A stretch of 54,321 bases of DNA from Pseudomonadota bacterium. Lineage in GTDB: Bacteria > Myxococcota_A > UBA9042 > GCA-2863065. Position numbers and translations under genes: made by a program. Positions 1-7,785 of this stretch are shown piece by piece. The stretch's first letter is position 1, and each line of letters begins with the position of its first letter. The stretch spans positions 1-54,321 of the forward strand of contig SXOX01000227.1 in NCBI GenBank assembly GCA_005776585.1, given 5' to 3'. The notes beneath the pieces are model-generated. The model had not been told where the DNA came from and did no database searches. It saw nothing but the letters and a program-made list of their open reading frames with translations.

Positions 1-741
1 TACGTGCGCACCGGCAAGCTCGTGCCGGCACACAGCTACAAGGTGGAGGGCTTCGGCGAGGACTTCCTGCCTGGCACCATGGACTTCTCCGTGCTCGACG
101 ACGTCGTGCGCGTCTCGGACAAGGAGTGCTTCGACATGACGCGGCGCCTCGTTCGCGAGGAGGGAATCTACTGCGGTGGCTCCTCGGGGGCCGCTGTCGC
201 CGCGGCCGTCAAGTGGGCCGAGCGTCAGCTCGAGCCGCGCAACATCCTGGTCATCTTGCCCGACTCCGCCGTGCGGTATCTGTCCAAGGTGTTCGACGAC
301 ACCTGGATGAAGGAGAACGGCTTCCTGGAGCCGGAGTACGGCGGCACCGTGGCCGATGTCCTGGGTCAGACGCCACGCTTCGTGTTCTCGGTCCCTCCGT
401 CGGCCACGCTCCGCGAGGTGATCGCGGTCATGAAGCACCAGCAGGTCAGCCAGCTCCCGGTCATCGAGGAGGGGGGGCGGCTCGTGGGCATCGTCTCCGA
501 GGTCGACGTGCTCAAGGCGCTTGTCGACGGTAAGCACCGCGAGACAGCACCGGCCTCCGAGGTGGCCTCCACCAACTTCGCGATCCTCGAGCCCTCCAAC
601 TCCGCGGCGCTTCTGTCCGACCTGTTTGCCAAGGGGCTCACGGTGCTCGTCCAGGATGGCGGGCGGTTCGCGGGCGTGTTGACCAAGATCGACCTCATCG
701 ACTTCATCGCCAAGCGGCTGCGGCACAGCGCCGCCAGCTGA
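1..741 (+). CDS. cbs: Cystathionine beta-synthase, 3' part (5' end outside window)
   Basis: Pyridoxal-phosphate enzyme that condenses serine (or O-acetylserine-type substrates) with homocysteine to cystathionine in the cytosol. The reading frame is open from base 1, so the gene enters from the left. About 246 residues are present of a usual 450-460, and most of the catalytic domain is missing. Visible are the end of the catalytic fold, with the phosphate-binding loop GGSSG (about residue 58), and then two CBS domains (about residues 115-175 and 180-240, the first with SQLPVIEE and GIVSEVDVLKAL). Those domains normally bind adenosyl ligands and regulate activity. The GTG at base 4 is an internal codon, not a credible start. 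The two CBS domains favour cystathionine beta-synthase over cysteine synthase. Confidence 0.85.
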   Translation, partial: YVRTGKLVPAHSYKVEGFGEDFLPGTMDFSVLDDVVRVSDKECFDMTRRLVREEGIYCGGSSGAAVAAAVKWAERQLEPRNILVILPDSAVRYLSKVFDDTWMKENGFLEPEYGGTVADVLGQTPRFVFSVPPSATLREVIAVMKHQQVSQLPVIEEGGRLVGIVSEVDVLKALVDGKHRETAPASEVASTNFAILEPSNSAALLSDLFAKGLTVLVQDGGRFAGVLTKIDLIDFIAKRLRHSAAS

Positions 742-785
742 GGGCAGGCCGGCGGCGCGCAGGCCGGGTGAGCGCGGATGACCGA

Positions 786-813
786 TTGACTTCGACCACG
801 TGGCGCGTATGGT
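786..813 (+). promoter_or_regulatory. Putative promoter of the exported DUF4332-like gene
   Basis: TTGACT at 786-791, a 16-bp spacer, and TATGGT at 808-813. The start codon lies 46 bases past the -10 element. The arrangement matches other promoters in this window (1773, 3202, 23201, 32752). No experimental support. Confidence 0.45.
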
Positions 814-859
814 GCGCGCCATTCACTGAGAGCAGAGTGCAGTTGGGTGCGGAGACGAC

Positions 860-1747
860 ATGAGAGCTTGGATCACGGGAATCATCGTAGGGAGTGTGCT
901 TGCGGCGGCCGTTGCGGGCGCGGAGGACTCCAATATCGCGCGGCTCCACGGGGCTGACGCCCAGGTCGTCGCCGCGTGGGGCAAGGCCAACCTCGACACG
1001 ACCAACAAGGTCCGCCTTCACTTCGCCGCCAAGAAGAACGCGGAGATCGAGGCTTGGGCCAAGAAGGCCAAAGTCGACGCAGCCGCGACCAAGATGATGC
1101 TGCGCATGGCCGATGTGCTCGCCGTCAAGGGCATCGGGCCGCGCCTGGCGTGGATCCTGGTCGCGCCCTGCAAGGTCAACGGCCTCATCGGCCTCAAGAC
1201 CGGAATCGCCGCGGAGCTTCGGCAGTGCATCGAAGCGCACAACGCGACGGCCAAGCTCCTCGAGACGGTGCCAACGGTCGATGAGGTCACCGTGTGGATC
1301 AAGGACGCCGCAACGGCGGGAGCCGACGTCCGCGTCGGCAGCTGGGCCAACATCGTCGCGATTGGAGCCTACGCCAAGGCCAACGCCCCGGTGCGGAACG
1401 CGCTCAAGAAGGCCAAGCTCTTGAACAACGTCGAGATCTTCGGTGCGCTCGCGCTGGCGGCACAGCGGGAGGCCTTCGCCAAGAAGTACAAGCTCGACCT
1501 CGTTGAGGTCGCACGCTACTTCTTTGTGTCGGATCTCATGCGCTTGCAGGGCATCACACCGGGCCTTGCGGAGGTCCTGTATCAGGCGGGCTACAAGGGC
1601 CTCTCCATGGTCAAGTCGGCCACTCCGGCCGAGCTCGTCTCCAAGATCGCGGCGACGGACGCTGCGCTCAAGCTCTACAACACCGAGGTCACACCCGAGC
1701 AAGCCCAGGTGTGGATCGAGGCTGCAAAGCCGTTTCCGTCACGGTGA
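860..1747 (+). CDS. Exported protein with DUF4332 / helix-hairpin-helix-like domains
   Basis: 295-residue protein with an N-terminal signal peptide (hydrophobic stretch about residues 4-20, cleavage near AVAGA). The mature part is helical and lysine-rich, and holds two segments of the kind 'L-x(2)-xxGIGPRLAxIL': one around residue 85 (VLAVKGIGPRLAWIL) and one around residue 230 (LMRLQGITPGLAEVLYQAG). The second resembles DUF4332, a helix-hairpin-helix-like family, followed by AELVSKIAA. The function is unknown. Helix-hairpin-helix folds usually bind DNA in the cytoplasm, so an exported copy is odd. GGAG at 851-854 fits the ATG at 860. It stands alone with its own promoter. Confidence 0.7.
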   Translation: MRAWITGIIVGSVLAAAVAGAEDSNIARLHGADAQVVAAWGKANLDTTNKVRLHFAAKKNAEIEAWAKKAKVDAAATKMMLRMADVLAVKGIGPRLAWILVAPCKVNGLIGLKTGIAAELRQCIEAHNATAKLLETVPTVDEVTVWIKDAATAGADVRVGSWANIVAIGAYAKANAPVRNALKKAKLLNNVEIFGALALAAQREAFAKKYKLDLVEVARYFFVSDLMRLQGITPGLAEVLYQAGYKGLSMVKSATPAELVSKIAATDAALKLYNTEVTPEQAQVWIEAAKPFPSR

Positions 1748-1767
1748 TGGGGCCATGATTCTGGCGA

Positions 1768-1781
1768 CGAGATTGATCTCG
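1768..1781 (+). promoter_or_regulatory. Palindrome over the -35 box of the 1863 gene
   Basis: Perfect inverted repeat CGAGAT-TG-ATCTCG that covers the TTGATC -35 element at 1773-1778. The position suits a repressor operator; no cognate regulator is recognisable nearby. Confidence 0.3.
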
Positions 1782-1800
1782 GGCTGAATTCCACTACACT
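1773..1800 (+). promoter_or_regulatory. Putative promoter of the 1863 lipoprotein gene
   Basis: TTGATC (1773-1778), 16-bp spacer, TACACT (1795-1800), followed by a leader of about 55 bases. The same -10 hexamer, TACACT, occurs at 3224-3229 with the same 16-bp spacing. Confidence 0.5.
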
Positions 1801-1862
1801 CCGGTCCGTCCAAGTCGGGCGGGCTCGACTCGAGCAAACAGACGAACGCGAGGGAGAACACA

Positions 1863-2543
1863 ATGAAGAAGTTTCTGACGATGGGCATCGTGGGTGTGGG
1901 CGCCGCTGCGCTCGTTTATGGATGCGAGCCAGGTGCCGGCAGCTGCGACGGCGGCAACTGTGACGCCAAGGGCGGTACGGGTACGGGCGGCACGACGGCC
2001 GGCACGGGCGGCACAACGGCCGGCACGGGCGGCACGACGGCCGGCACGACGGCCGGCACGACGGGGACGGCAGACACCTGGGGCGCCGTCGAGCTCGAGG
2101 ACGACTCCTCGAATGCGACGCTCACCGGCTGCGACAAGGGCAGCGCGGGCTCCATTCGCAGCCCAGGCGCCGACATCGACGCCGTCGGCATCATCGACAA
2201 GGCCAACAACGCCACCTGGGCCTCGAGCTGTACGGCCAAGGGCCAGACCTGCACGGCCGACCAGAACGACAACGCCGATCCGTCCGCGGCCACCGGCGCT
2301 CCCAATGCCACGGGCAAGGAGGAGGACGGCGGCTACATGGCGCTCGGCGGTGGTTTCATGTACTGCGAGTTCGGTGGCAAGTCCATCGAGCGCGGCCAGG
2401 GCCAGGTCCTCGAGATCTACGAGGTCGGGACGCAGGTCGAGAAGTACAAGATCGCGCTGTGCAAGAGCAAGGACGGCAACTGCCAGTTCCAGCAGGGCAA
2501 GGCGCAGGGCAAGAGCACCGTCACGGTCGACCTGCTCCAGTAG
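1863..2543 (+). CDS. Lipoprotein with Gly/Thr-repeat linker; paralogue of the next gene
   Basis: 226 residues. A lipoprotein signal peptide ends near VYGC (Cys about residue 21), so the protein is probably anchored in the outer membrane. After the cysteine comes a low-complexity linker of three GGTTAGT units (DNA repeats of 21 bp, about 1986-2048) plus shorter copies. The globular C-terminal part (about residues 75-226) contains ADIDA, GAPNAT, YMALGG and GQVLEIYEVG, and aligns by eye with the next gene. GGGAGA about 7 bases ahead supports the ATG. Family and function unknown. Confidence 0.75.
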   Translation: MKKFLTMGIVGVGAAALVYGCEPGAGSCDGGNCDAKGGTGTGGTTAGTGGTTAGTGGTTAGTTAGTTGTADTWGAVELEDDSSNATLTGCDKGSAGSIRSPGADIDAVGIIDKANNATWASSCTAKGQTCTADQNDNADPSAATGAPNATGKEEDGGYMALGGGFMYCEFGGKSIERGQGQVLEIYEVGTQVEKYKIALCKSKDGNCQFQQGKAQGKSTVTVDLLQ

Positions 2544-2560
2544 CTTCCCATCAGCACCCC

Positions 2561-2579
2561 GGGGGGCACCTCGCCCCCC
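2561..2579. terminator. GC hairpin between the two paralogous lipoprotein genes
   Basis: Perfect stem of 7 bp (GGGGGGC with GCCCCCC) and a 5-base loop, 18 bases after the upstream stop codon. There is no T-tract, so it could equally protect the upstream mRNA end or limit translation of the GTG-started gene 13 bases downstream. Confidence 0.35.
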
Positions 2580-2591
2580 ACGCCTTTCGCG

Positions 2592-3191
2592 GTGACCAAT
2601 CTGCTGAGCCTCATTGCCGTTGGGATGACGGCGCTCCTCCTCTGTTGCGGAGGCACGTCCTCGACGTCGCCTCCGACCTCGGTGGCGAGCGACGCCGCCG
2701 GCCCTCAGGACGCTACGGCTGACGTTGTCATTTCCGAGCGCTTCACCCATCTGGAGTTGCGCGATCTGCTCACGCCGGGTCAGTGCCAGACGTCTTCTGC
2801 GGCGGGCGCGGACATCGACGCGGCCAAGCTGTACGCCGATCCGTCGCTCTCGACCGTCGTCGCGACGCTGACCGGGTGCGCCTGGATCGCTGATGCGCCG
2901 GCGGCGTGCCCGGGAAATGCGCACGAGGACGAGCGCGCCGCCGAAGGTGCGCCTGACGCGACGCCCGTCGATGGCTACGTCTCGCTCGACGGCTCCGCCA
3001 TCGTGTGTCGACTCAGCGGCGATGCCGCGATCGCACCCGGTCGCGTCCTCGAGGTGCTCGAGGTCGGCGCGGCGCAGCTCCCGGAGCCGTTTCGGGTGCG
3101 CGCGTGCACGAGCGCGGAGCGGGTACGCTGCGGCCCCTGGCTCGATACGCAGGGCGGCGTCACGATTCCCGCGGGCAAGCTCTTGCCCTGA
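2592..3191 (+). CDS. Lipoprotein, tandem paralogue of the preceding gene
   Basis: 199 residues starting at a GTG. The signal peptide ends at LLLCC, giving a lipid-modified cysteine at about residue 18 or 19. A short Ser/Thr/Ala linker replaces the Gly/Thr repeats of its neighbour. The domain that follows shares ordered landmarks with it: AGADIDA, an N-AHEDERAAEGAPDAT segment, GYVSLDG, a cysteine, then GRVLEVLEVG and a cysteine-containing C-terminal strand. The two genes look like a tandem duplication that has diverged. No good ribosome binding site is visible, and the 2561-2579 hairpin lies just upstream. Function unknown; the start is moderately certain. Confidence 0.7.
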   Translation: MTNLLSLIAVGMTALLLCCGGTSSTSPPTSVASDAAGPQDATADVVISERFTHLELRDLLTPGQCQTSSAAGADIDAAKLYADPSLSTVVATLTGCAWIADAPAACPGNAHEDERAAEGAPDATPVDGYVSLDGSAIVCRLSGDAAIAPGRVLEVLEVGAAQLPEPFRVRACTSAERVRCGPWLDTQGGVTIPAGKLLP

Positions 3192-3201
3192 CGTGGTTTT
3201 T

Positions 3202-3229
3202 TTGCGCCGCGGTCGGCCTCTGCTACACT
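3202..3229 (+). promoter_or_regulatory. Putative promoter of the AMIN-like gene
   Basis: TTGCGC (3202-3207), 16-bp spacer, TACACT (3224-3229) preceded by TGC like an extended -10. It lies 35 bases ahead of the ATG at 3265. Confidence 0.5.
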
Positions 3230-3264
3230 CCGACTGGCGGTGTCTTCTGCCGCTCTGAGGTGCC

Positions 3265-3846
3265 ATGACCCCAATCCCAATGCTCGCCCTGGCTGCGTGC
3301 TTGCTGGCAAGTGCGACCGCCGGTGCCCAACAGCTTCGCACCGGCAAGCAGGACGGCACCGGAGCCCTGTTCGGCGACGGTGATGTCGTCGAGGTGTTCG
3401 TCGACGACTCCGGAAAGATCTACAAGGAGCTGCGGTACCACGGCATCATCCCGCGGATTCGCGATTCGCTCGTGCCCGAGCGCAAGCCTGGCAAGGGTAA
3501 GCGGGCAGCTCGCCCCAAGGCAGTCCCGAAGCACACGGCGGTCACCTGGGTTGGCTTTCAGCACAAGGAGCTGTTCTCGCGCATCTTCATCCAGACCAAC
3601 CGCCTCGGACGCTTCACCATGCACAAGCCCGATGCGCGTCACATCGTCGTGACCATCGACGGCGCGCGCATTCCTCGGCGCAACGAGCGACGGGACGTCA
3701 TTACGCGGGAGTTCAAGACCTCAGTCGACCGGGTGACCGCACGGCGGCGCAAGGGCGACGCGGAGATCGTCATCGCGCTCAGTCGCGAGGCAGGTTATCT
3801 CTATACGCAAGACGGAAGCTACATCTTCATCGACGTCGAGCGGTAA
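3265..3846 (+). CDS. Exported AMIN-domain-like protein
   Basis: 193 residues with a signal peptide (hydrophobic stretch about residues 4-20, cleavage near TAGAQ). The C-terminal half (about residues 95-193) has the alternating beta-strand pattern of AMIN domains: FSRIFIQTNRLGRFTMH, then HIVVTIDGARIPRRN, a strand ending EIVIAL, and a final strand YIFIDVER. AMIN domains in known proteins (secretins, N-acetylmuramoyl amidases) attach proteins to the cell wall or secretin partners. No catalytic domain is attached, so this may be an accessory protein. The assignment is by pattern only. The gene has its own promoter. Confidence 0.6.
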   Translation: MTPIPMLALAACLLASATAGAQQLRTGKQDGTGALFGDGDVVEVFVDDSGKIYKELRYHGIIPRIRDSLVPERKPGKGKRAARPKAVPKHTAVTWVGFQHKELFSRIFIQTNRLGRFTMHKPDARHIVVTIDGARIPRRNERRDVITREFKTSVDRVTARRRKGDAEIVIALSREAGYLYTQDGSYIFIDVER

Positions 3847-3926
3847 GCACCTCGCGCACTGCGACCTGGCGGGCAGGCGAGCGCCACCGAGTCGCTCCGA
3901 TGAAGCGATCCAAGACGGAGGAAGCC

Positions 3927-5621
3927 ATGGCCGGTAGGAAGAAGGACAAGGCGTCGGACGCCCCAAGCGCGCCCGAGACGCAGCCAACTGCATCACTGGA
4001 GGGCAAGTCGCGCTCCCGTGGCGCCCGCGCAAAGGCGGCCGAGCCGAGCGCCGAGAAGGCTTCGACGCCCCCGAAGCGGACGGCGCGCGCCAAGCCGGGA
4101 CCTGCTGAGGCTCCCAGCGCGGCGCAGCCTATTGCGGAGACGCCAGCGCCTGCTGTGACACCCGAGCCGGCGCCCGTCGCTGCCTCCGAGCCTGCGCGTG
4201 CGCAGCGTTCGCCAGAGCAGCTTCGCCTCCCGGCCTACGGCGTGATCGACCTGCGTCGGCCCAACGCGCCAGCGACGCCCAAACAGCCACCGGCTGCGCG
4301 AGCCGCCGAGCCGCCGCGGGAGCCCAGCCGTCCGGAGCCTAGTCGCCCGGAGCCCAGCCGTCCGGAGCCCAGCCGTCCGGAGCCCACAGCCAAGCCGCAG
4401 CGTGAGCCGCCGAGGCGCGGACGCGACGAGCCCAGGGATGCGGGACGGTCTCGGCAGCACGATGGGCGGCGCGACCGTCCGGCGAACGCGCCTCAGCAGC
4501 CCCAACAACCACGCCCCGCGCCGGTCGTGGAGCGTGCGCCTGCCGTGGCGCGAGAGCAGCCCGCGGAGCCGACCCCGAAGGCCGCGGCACCGGCGCGTGA
4601 CGACATCAATGAGTCCGTCGTCGAGGCGTGGGCCCAGGAGGACAGCGGTCGCCGACGTCGTGGACCGGCCTACCGGCCGCAGTGGCTTGCGACGCCAACC
4701 GAGGCGAGCGCGACACCGGCAGACGCGCCGGCCGCAGAAGCGCCGCAGCCCGAGGTCGCCGTGCCGAGCGAGGTCGCGCCGGTCGCGGCCGCTCCACGAC
4801 CAGAGGCAGCGCCCGTCGCGCCTGCACCTCGCCCTGCCGCGTCCACGGTCTCCGTCGTCATCGTCTCGACCCAGGATCGCCCCGTCACCGACGCGCTTCT
4901 GGCCGCCGTTCGCGCCGAGCGCCTCGAAGGAGCGTCCGTGGAGATCGTCGTGGCGCGTGGCGAACGCGACGCGGTCGTGGACGCTGCCGTTGCCCGTCAT
5001 GGGGTCCGCGCGATCCCAGCTAGCGCCGGCAACCTTGTGGCGCGCTCCTACCTCGACCACGCGATCGCCGCGTCCACTGGAGGCCTCCTCGTCGTCGTCG
5101 CCCCTGATCTGTCTCCCGAGCGCACCGGATGGCTGTCGGCGATGGTTGGTCCCTTGCGCGAGTCCGAGCGCGTGGCCATCACGCGGGGCGTCGTCGAGCC
5201 GGATCCCAGCCTCGACGCGTATGACGCCTATCGTTTCGAGCTGTCGCGGGTCGATCCGCTCGACCTCGTCGCTTTCCGTCGTACGGTGTGGGAGGTCCAC
5301 TCCTTCGCCAAGAGTGGCGGCCTCGGCTATCGGTGGCTCGAGCGCGCGCGCGCGCAGGGCGATGTGCGCACGGTGGACGGGGCGCGCGTCCGTGGTCGGC
5401 TCGAGCTGCCTCGCGGCTTCCAGGAGATCGTGCGCTCCACGTTCGTCAACTCGCCGGATCCCTTGGGTGCCGCGGCGCGGGATCAGCTCCGGTATCTCGT
5501 GGGGGACCTGGAGGCGCTCCGTGGCCGTGGCGCCGATGCCAAGACGATCGCGCGCGCCGCGACCGTTCGGCTCGCCGAGCTCGTCGCGCGCTCACGCCTG
5601 CGTCGCCTGTTCGCACCCTGA
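3927..5621 (+). CDS. Pro/Ala-rich protein with C-terminal glycosyltransferase-like domain
   Basis: 564 residues. The first ~290 residues are low-complexity (lysine-rich start, then Ala/Pro/Glu/Arg), including four 15-bp units encoding PSRPE (4323-4382). The C-terminal ~270 residues begin with STVSVVIVSTQDRP and contain VEIVVARGERD, VDAAVARHGVRAI and a GGLLVVVAPDLSPERTGWL segment. This is the order of strands seen at the start of family-2 (GT-A) glycosyltransferases, but the usual DxD is not clear (APDLS lies at its expected place). No signal peptide or membrane helix. GGAGG at 3917-3921 selects the ATG at 3927 over an in-frame ATG at 3900. Enzyme activity is unproven; it could be a degenerate glycosyltransferase or a scaffold. 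Confidence 0.65.
   Translation: MAGRKKDKASDAPSAPETQPTASLEGKSRSRGARAKAAEPSAEKASTPPKRTARAKPGPAEAPSAAQPIAETPAPAVTPEPAPVAASEPARAQRSPEQLRLPAYGVIDLRRPNAPATPKQPPAARAAEPPREPSRPEPSRPEPSRPEPSRPEPTAKPQREPPRRGRDEPRDAGRSRQHDGRRDRPANAPQQPQQPRPAPVVERAPAVAREQPAEPTPKAAAPARDDINESVVEAWAQEDSGRRRRGPAYRPQWLATPTEASATPADAPAAEAPQPEVAVPSEVAPVAAAPRPEAAPVAPAPRPAASTVSVVIVSTQDRPVTDALLAAVRAERLEGASVEIVVARGERDAVVDAAVARHGVRAIPASAGNLVARSYLDHAIAASTGGLLVVVAPDLSPERTGWLSAMVGPLRESERVAITRGVVEPDPSLDAYDAYRFELSRVDPLDLVAFRRTVWEVHSFAKSGGLGYRWLERARAQGDVRTVDGARVRGRLELPRGFQEIVRSTFVNSPDPLGAAARDQLRYLVGDLEALRGRGADAKTIARAATVRLAELVARSRLRRLFAP
4323..4382 (+). repeat. Four tandem 15-bp repeats (PSRPE coding)
   Basis: Units CCCAGCCGTCCGGAG at 4323, 4353 and 4368, with a variant at 4338 (CCTAGTCGCCCGGAG). 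They lie in the low-complexity part of the gene and keep the reading frame; copy number could vary between strains. Confidence 0.85.
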
Positions 5622-5696
5622 GTCCAGGGGTTCCAAGGCGCGCTGTCCTTCTTTTGGAGAGAGGCCCGCGCAGACCGAGAGCGGTCGCGCCCGACC

Positions 5697-6209
5697 CTAG
5701 GCGTTGGCCGCGACGGCGTGCTCGAACGGGAAGATGGTATCCAGGTTGAGGTTGACCGTCTCTTCGTTCGTGTTCGACGACAGCGATAGCTCCTTGACCA
5801 GCAGTCGCCGGGACATGTCCAGCATCTCCCGCTCGCGGCAGGACAGCGGCTTCTCGTACTTGATGAGGTACAGGTCGCGCAGCACCTCGGCCACGTCGAA
5901 CACCGAGCCCGTCTTGATCTTCTCGACGTACTTGCGGTAGCGCCGGTTCCACGTCTCGTTGTCTGCCGGCTGGCTGCGGTCCTTGAGGACCTCGTAGACC
6001 CCGTCGACCTGACCGCCGTCGATCAGCCCGCGCAGGCCCACATGCCGCACGTTGTTGACCGGCACCATGATCTTCTTCTCAGAGTCGAGAACGCGCAACA
6101 CGTAGCACTCGATGGTGGAGCCGCAGATGCTCTGCGTCTGGATTCCCATCACCTCGGTGACTCCCTGTCCTGGAAAAACCGCCTTGTCGCCAATCTTGAA
6201 GCCATTCAT
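5697..6209 (-). CDS. cdnL: CdnL/CarD-family RNA-polymerase-binding regulator
   Basis: 170 residues, the usual length. The N-terminal domain (about residues 1-65; FKIGDKAVFPGQGVTEV, then CYVLRVLDSEKKIMVPVNN) is the Tudor-like module that contacts the RNA polymerase beta subunit. The helical C-terminal domain (about residues 75-165; WNRRYRKYVEKIKTG, LRDLYLIKYEKPLS) contacts promoter DNA. In Myxococcus the family stabilises open complexes at housekeeping and rRNA promoters. AGGTG about 7 bases ahead supports the ATG. The gene converges with the glycosyltransferase-like gene and has a 314-base region upstream. There is no HMGA-like tail, so this is the CdnL type rather than full-length CarD. Confidence 0.92.
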   Translation of the reverse strand: MNGFKIGDKAVFPGQGVTEVMGIQTQSICGSTIECYVLRVLDSEKKIMVPVNNVRHVGLRGLIDGGQVDGVYEVLKDRSQPADNETWNRRYRKYVEKIKTGSVFDVAEVLRDLYLIKYEKPLSCREREMLDMSRRLLVKELSLSSNTNEETVNLNLDTIFPFEHAVAANA

Positions 6210-6523
6210 GTACTACACCTCATTCGTCAACTGGCCGCCGCGTTTGCCAGGCCTCTGGATCAGAGGTCCCGTAACCCCGGACCGCCGCTCTGCTCGCACG
6301 ATTCGTGCCACGGAAAGCCAATCGGGGAAGCCCCGTGGTTCCAAGGGCTTCGCGGCGCGAAGCACGTCTGGATTGACAGGGCGCAGTAAACTGCTGTGAC
6401 AGCATGTCGCGTGCGTGTGGCTCACACTCCGGGCGCAAGCCTCACGTTGACGGATTGGAGGCGTATGTCCGACTACCGCTCGCGCGGCGCGCGAGGCGAG
6501 TGGGGTCGGCGCACCCCGGAGGG
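6210..6523. other. Gene-free interval upstream of cdnL
   Basis: No convincing gene: open frames here lack a ribosome binding site and coding character. It should hold the cdnL promoter, but no hexamer pair stands out on the minus strand. Two small perfect hairpins are visible: CCTCTG-GAT-CAGAGG (6252-6266), about 45-60 bases from the cdnL start, and CGGGG-AAG-CCCCG (6323-6335). Confidence 0.5.
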
Positions 6524-6838
6524 CTACTTGGCGCCGACCTGGCGATGCAATTCGAGCAGCTGCTTGAGCGTCGCCTCTTGGACCTTGCGCTCGAAGCCGT
6601 CGTCCGCCTTGCCCTGCGGGTAGCGGGTCGCCGTGATGCGTTCGATGAGCCCCTTTCGGGAGCCGAAGCGCTCGCGGACCTCGGTCGCGGAGGCGTGAAT
6701 CCGGAGCAGCTTGGCGTTCGTCGTGCCCATGAGAGCCGACTTGACCGCAGCCTCCTTGGTCTCGAGGAGTGGCAGGAGCGACTCCACGAGCTGACTCTTC
6801 GAACCAAAGCGTTGCTTGACCTGCTGAAGGGGCGTCAT
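6524..6838 (-). CDS. Small protein of unknown function
   Basis: 104 residues if started at the ATG at 6838, which has GGAG (6848-6845) six bases ahead; an in-frame ATG at 6850 lacks such a site. The product is basic and mostly helical. Two similar segments, QRFGSKSQLVESLLPLL near the start and ERFGSRKGLIERIT in the middle, suggest an internal duplication. No signal peptide or known motif. It precedes bamD on the same strand in map order but is transcribed after it (64 bases downstream), so the two may share a transcript. I do not recognise the family. Confidence 0.6.
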   Translation of the reverse strand: MTPLQQVKQRFGSKSQLVESLLPLLETKEAAVKSALMGTTNAKLLRIHASATEVRERFGSRKGLIERITATRYPQGKADDGFERKVQEATLKQLLELHRQVGAK

Positions 6839-6902
6839 ACTGTTCTCCATCGTCGATCCAAAAAACTACGAAACTCAGGAACGTCGGGACTGGGCTCGGT
6901 TC

Positions 6903-7730
6903 CTAACTCTTGTCGCTCGGCTTCGCGGCGCGTAGCGCCTTGATGCGCTCATCGGCCTCTTTCTTGCGGCTCCCGTTCGGGAAACGCTGAAAGTACGCGT
7001 TGTACATGGCCTCGGCCTGCGCGTGAGATTGGTCGTCGGCGTACGCCTTGGCGAGCATGAGGTAGTTGTCCTCGGTGGCCGCCAGCTCGGGAAACCGCTC
7101 GAACACGATCTCGAGGCGTTGAATGACGCCGCGGGGCTTGTCCCGCTTGTCGTAGAACGTGGCCACGTACAGCTCGTGGTCGTAGAGCTTGCGCTCGCAC
7201 TCGTCCAAGAGCTTGCGGGCTTGAGGAGCCAGCCGATCGGTCGGGTGCAGATCCAAGAAGCGCTCGAGCTCGCGCGCGGCTTGAACGACGAACGTCTGCT
7301 GCCGTTCGTAGACCGGCGGCGCGAGGAACCAGCCGCTCGGGATCTGCTCGAAGTAGGCGTGGCCCACGCGAAAGCGCGCATACCCGACGTTGGGGTTGCC
7401 CTCGTACTGCTTGATGAACGAGCGGTACATGTCGATGGCCGCGTCGTACTTCTCCTGGAGGAAGAGCGCGTCGGCCACCCGCAGGCGAGCCAAGGGGACG
7501 TACGTCAGATAACCGGGGCTCTTGGCGACGGCTTGAAAGGCCTCGACGGCGTCCGTGTAGTTTCCGGACATGAGGTCAGCGAGACCTGACGCATAGCGCG
7601 CCTTGATCTGGTCGCCGAGCTTGTTGCCGCGCACCAGCGGCGGGCGGGCGCACCCCAGCCACGTGCTCATCCCGAGCAGGAACAGGAACGTGAGGCCGGC
7701 GGCCGGCATTGATGAAAAAACGCGACTCAT
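6903..7730 (-). CDS. bamD: BamD-like outer-membrane assembly lipoprotein
   Basis: 275 residues. The signal peptide has a lipobox at WLGC (Cys27), and TPR-type helices follow through the mature part (GLADLMSGNYTDAVEAFQAVAK, ADALFLQEKYDAAIDMYRSFIKQYEGN, then AKAYADDQSHAQAEAMYNAYFQRFPNGSRKKEA). This is the BamD/YfiO arrangement; BamD holds BamA and BamC-E together at the periplasmic face of the outer membrane for barrel-protein insertion. The length agrees with the family (240-280). An internal ATG (residue 8) is an alternative start. The next gene upstream is grpE, 55 bases away. A general TPR lipoprotein role cannot be excluded. Confidence 0.85.
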   Translation of the reverse strand: MSRVFSSMPAAGLTFLFLLGMSTWLGCARPPLVRGNKLGDQIKARYASGLADLMSGNYTDAVEAFQAVAKSPGYLTYVPLARLRVADALFLQEKYDAAIDMYRSFIKQYEGNPNVGYARFRVGHAYFEQIPSGWFLAPPVYERQQTFVVQAARELERFLDLHPTDRLAPQARKLLDECERKLYDHELYVATFYDKRDKPRGVIQRLEIVFERFPELAATEDNYLMLAKAYADDQSHAQAEAMYNAYFQRFPNGSRKKEADERIKALRAAKPSDKS

Positions 7731-7785
7731 TTCAAGCTCTTCGATGCGAATCTGCGAGCTCGCGCCCGCAAGGGGCGGCTACTTA

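Noticed and set aside
704..1702. Minus-strand frame opposite the DUF4332-like gene
   Set aside because: The plus strand has a promoter, ribosome binding site, signal peptide and family motif.
3993..5300. Minus-strand frame of 435 codons opposite the glycosyltransferase-like gene
   Set aside because: Low-complexity Arg/Leu/Gly translation; the plus strand has the ribosome binding site and recognisable strands.
6210..6523. Small open frames in the gap upstream of cdnL
   Set aside because: No ribosome binding site and no coding pattern; overlapping frames on both strands look alike.
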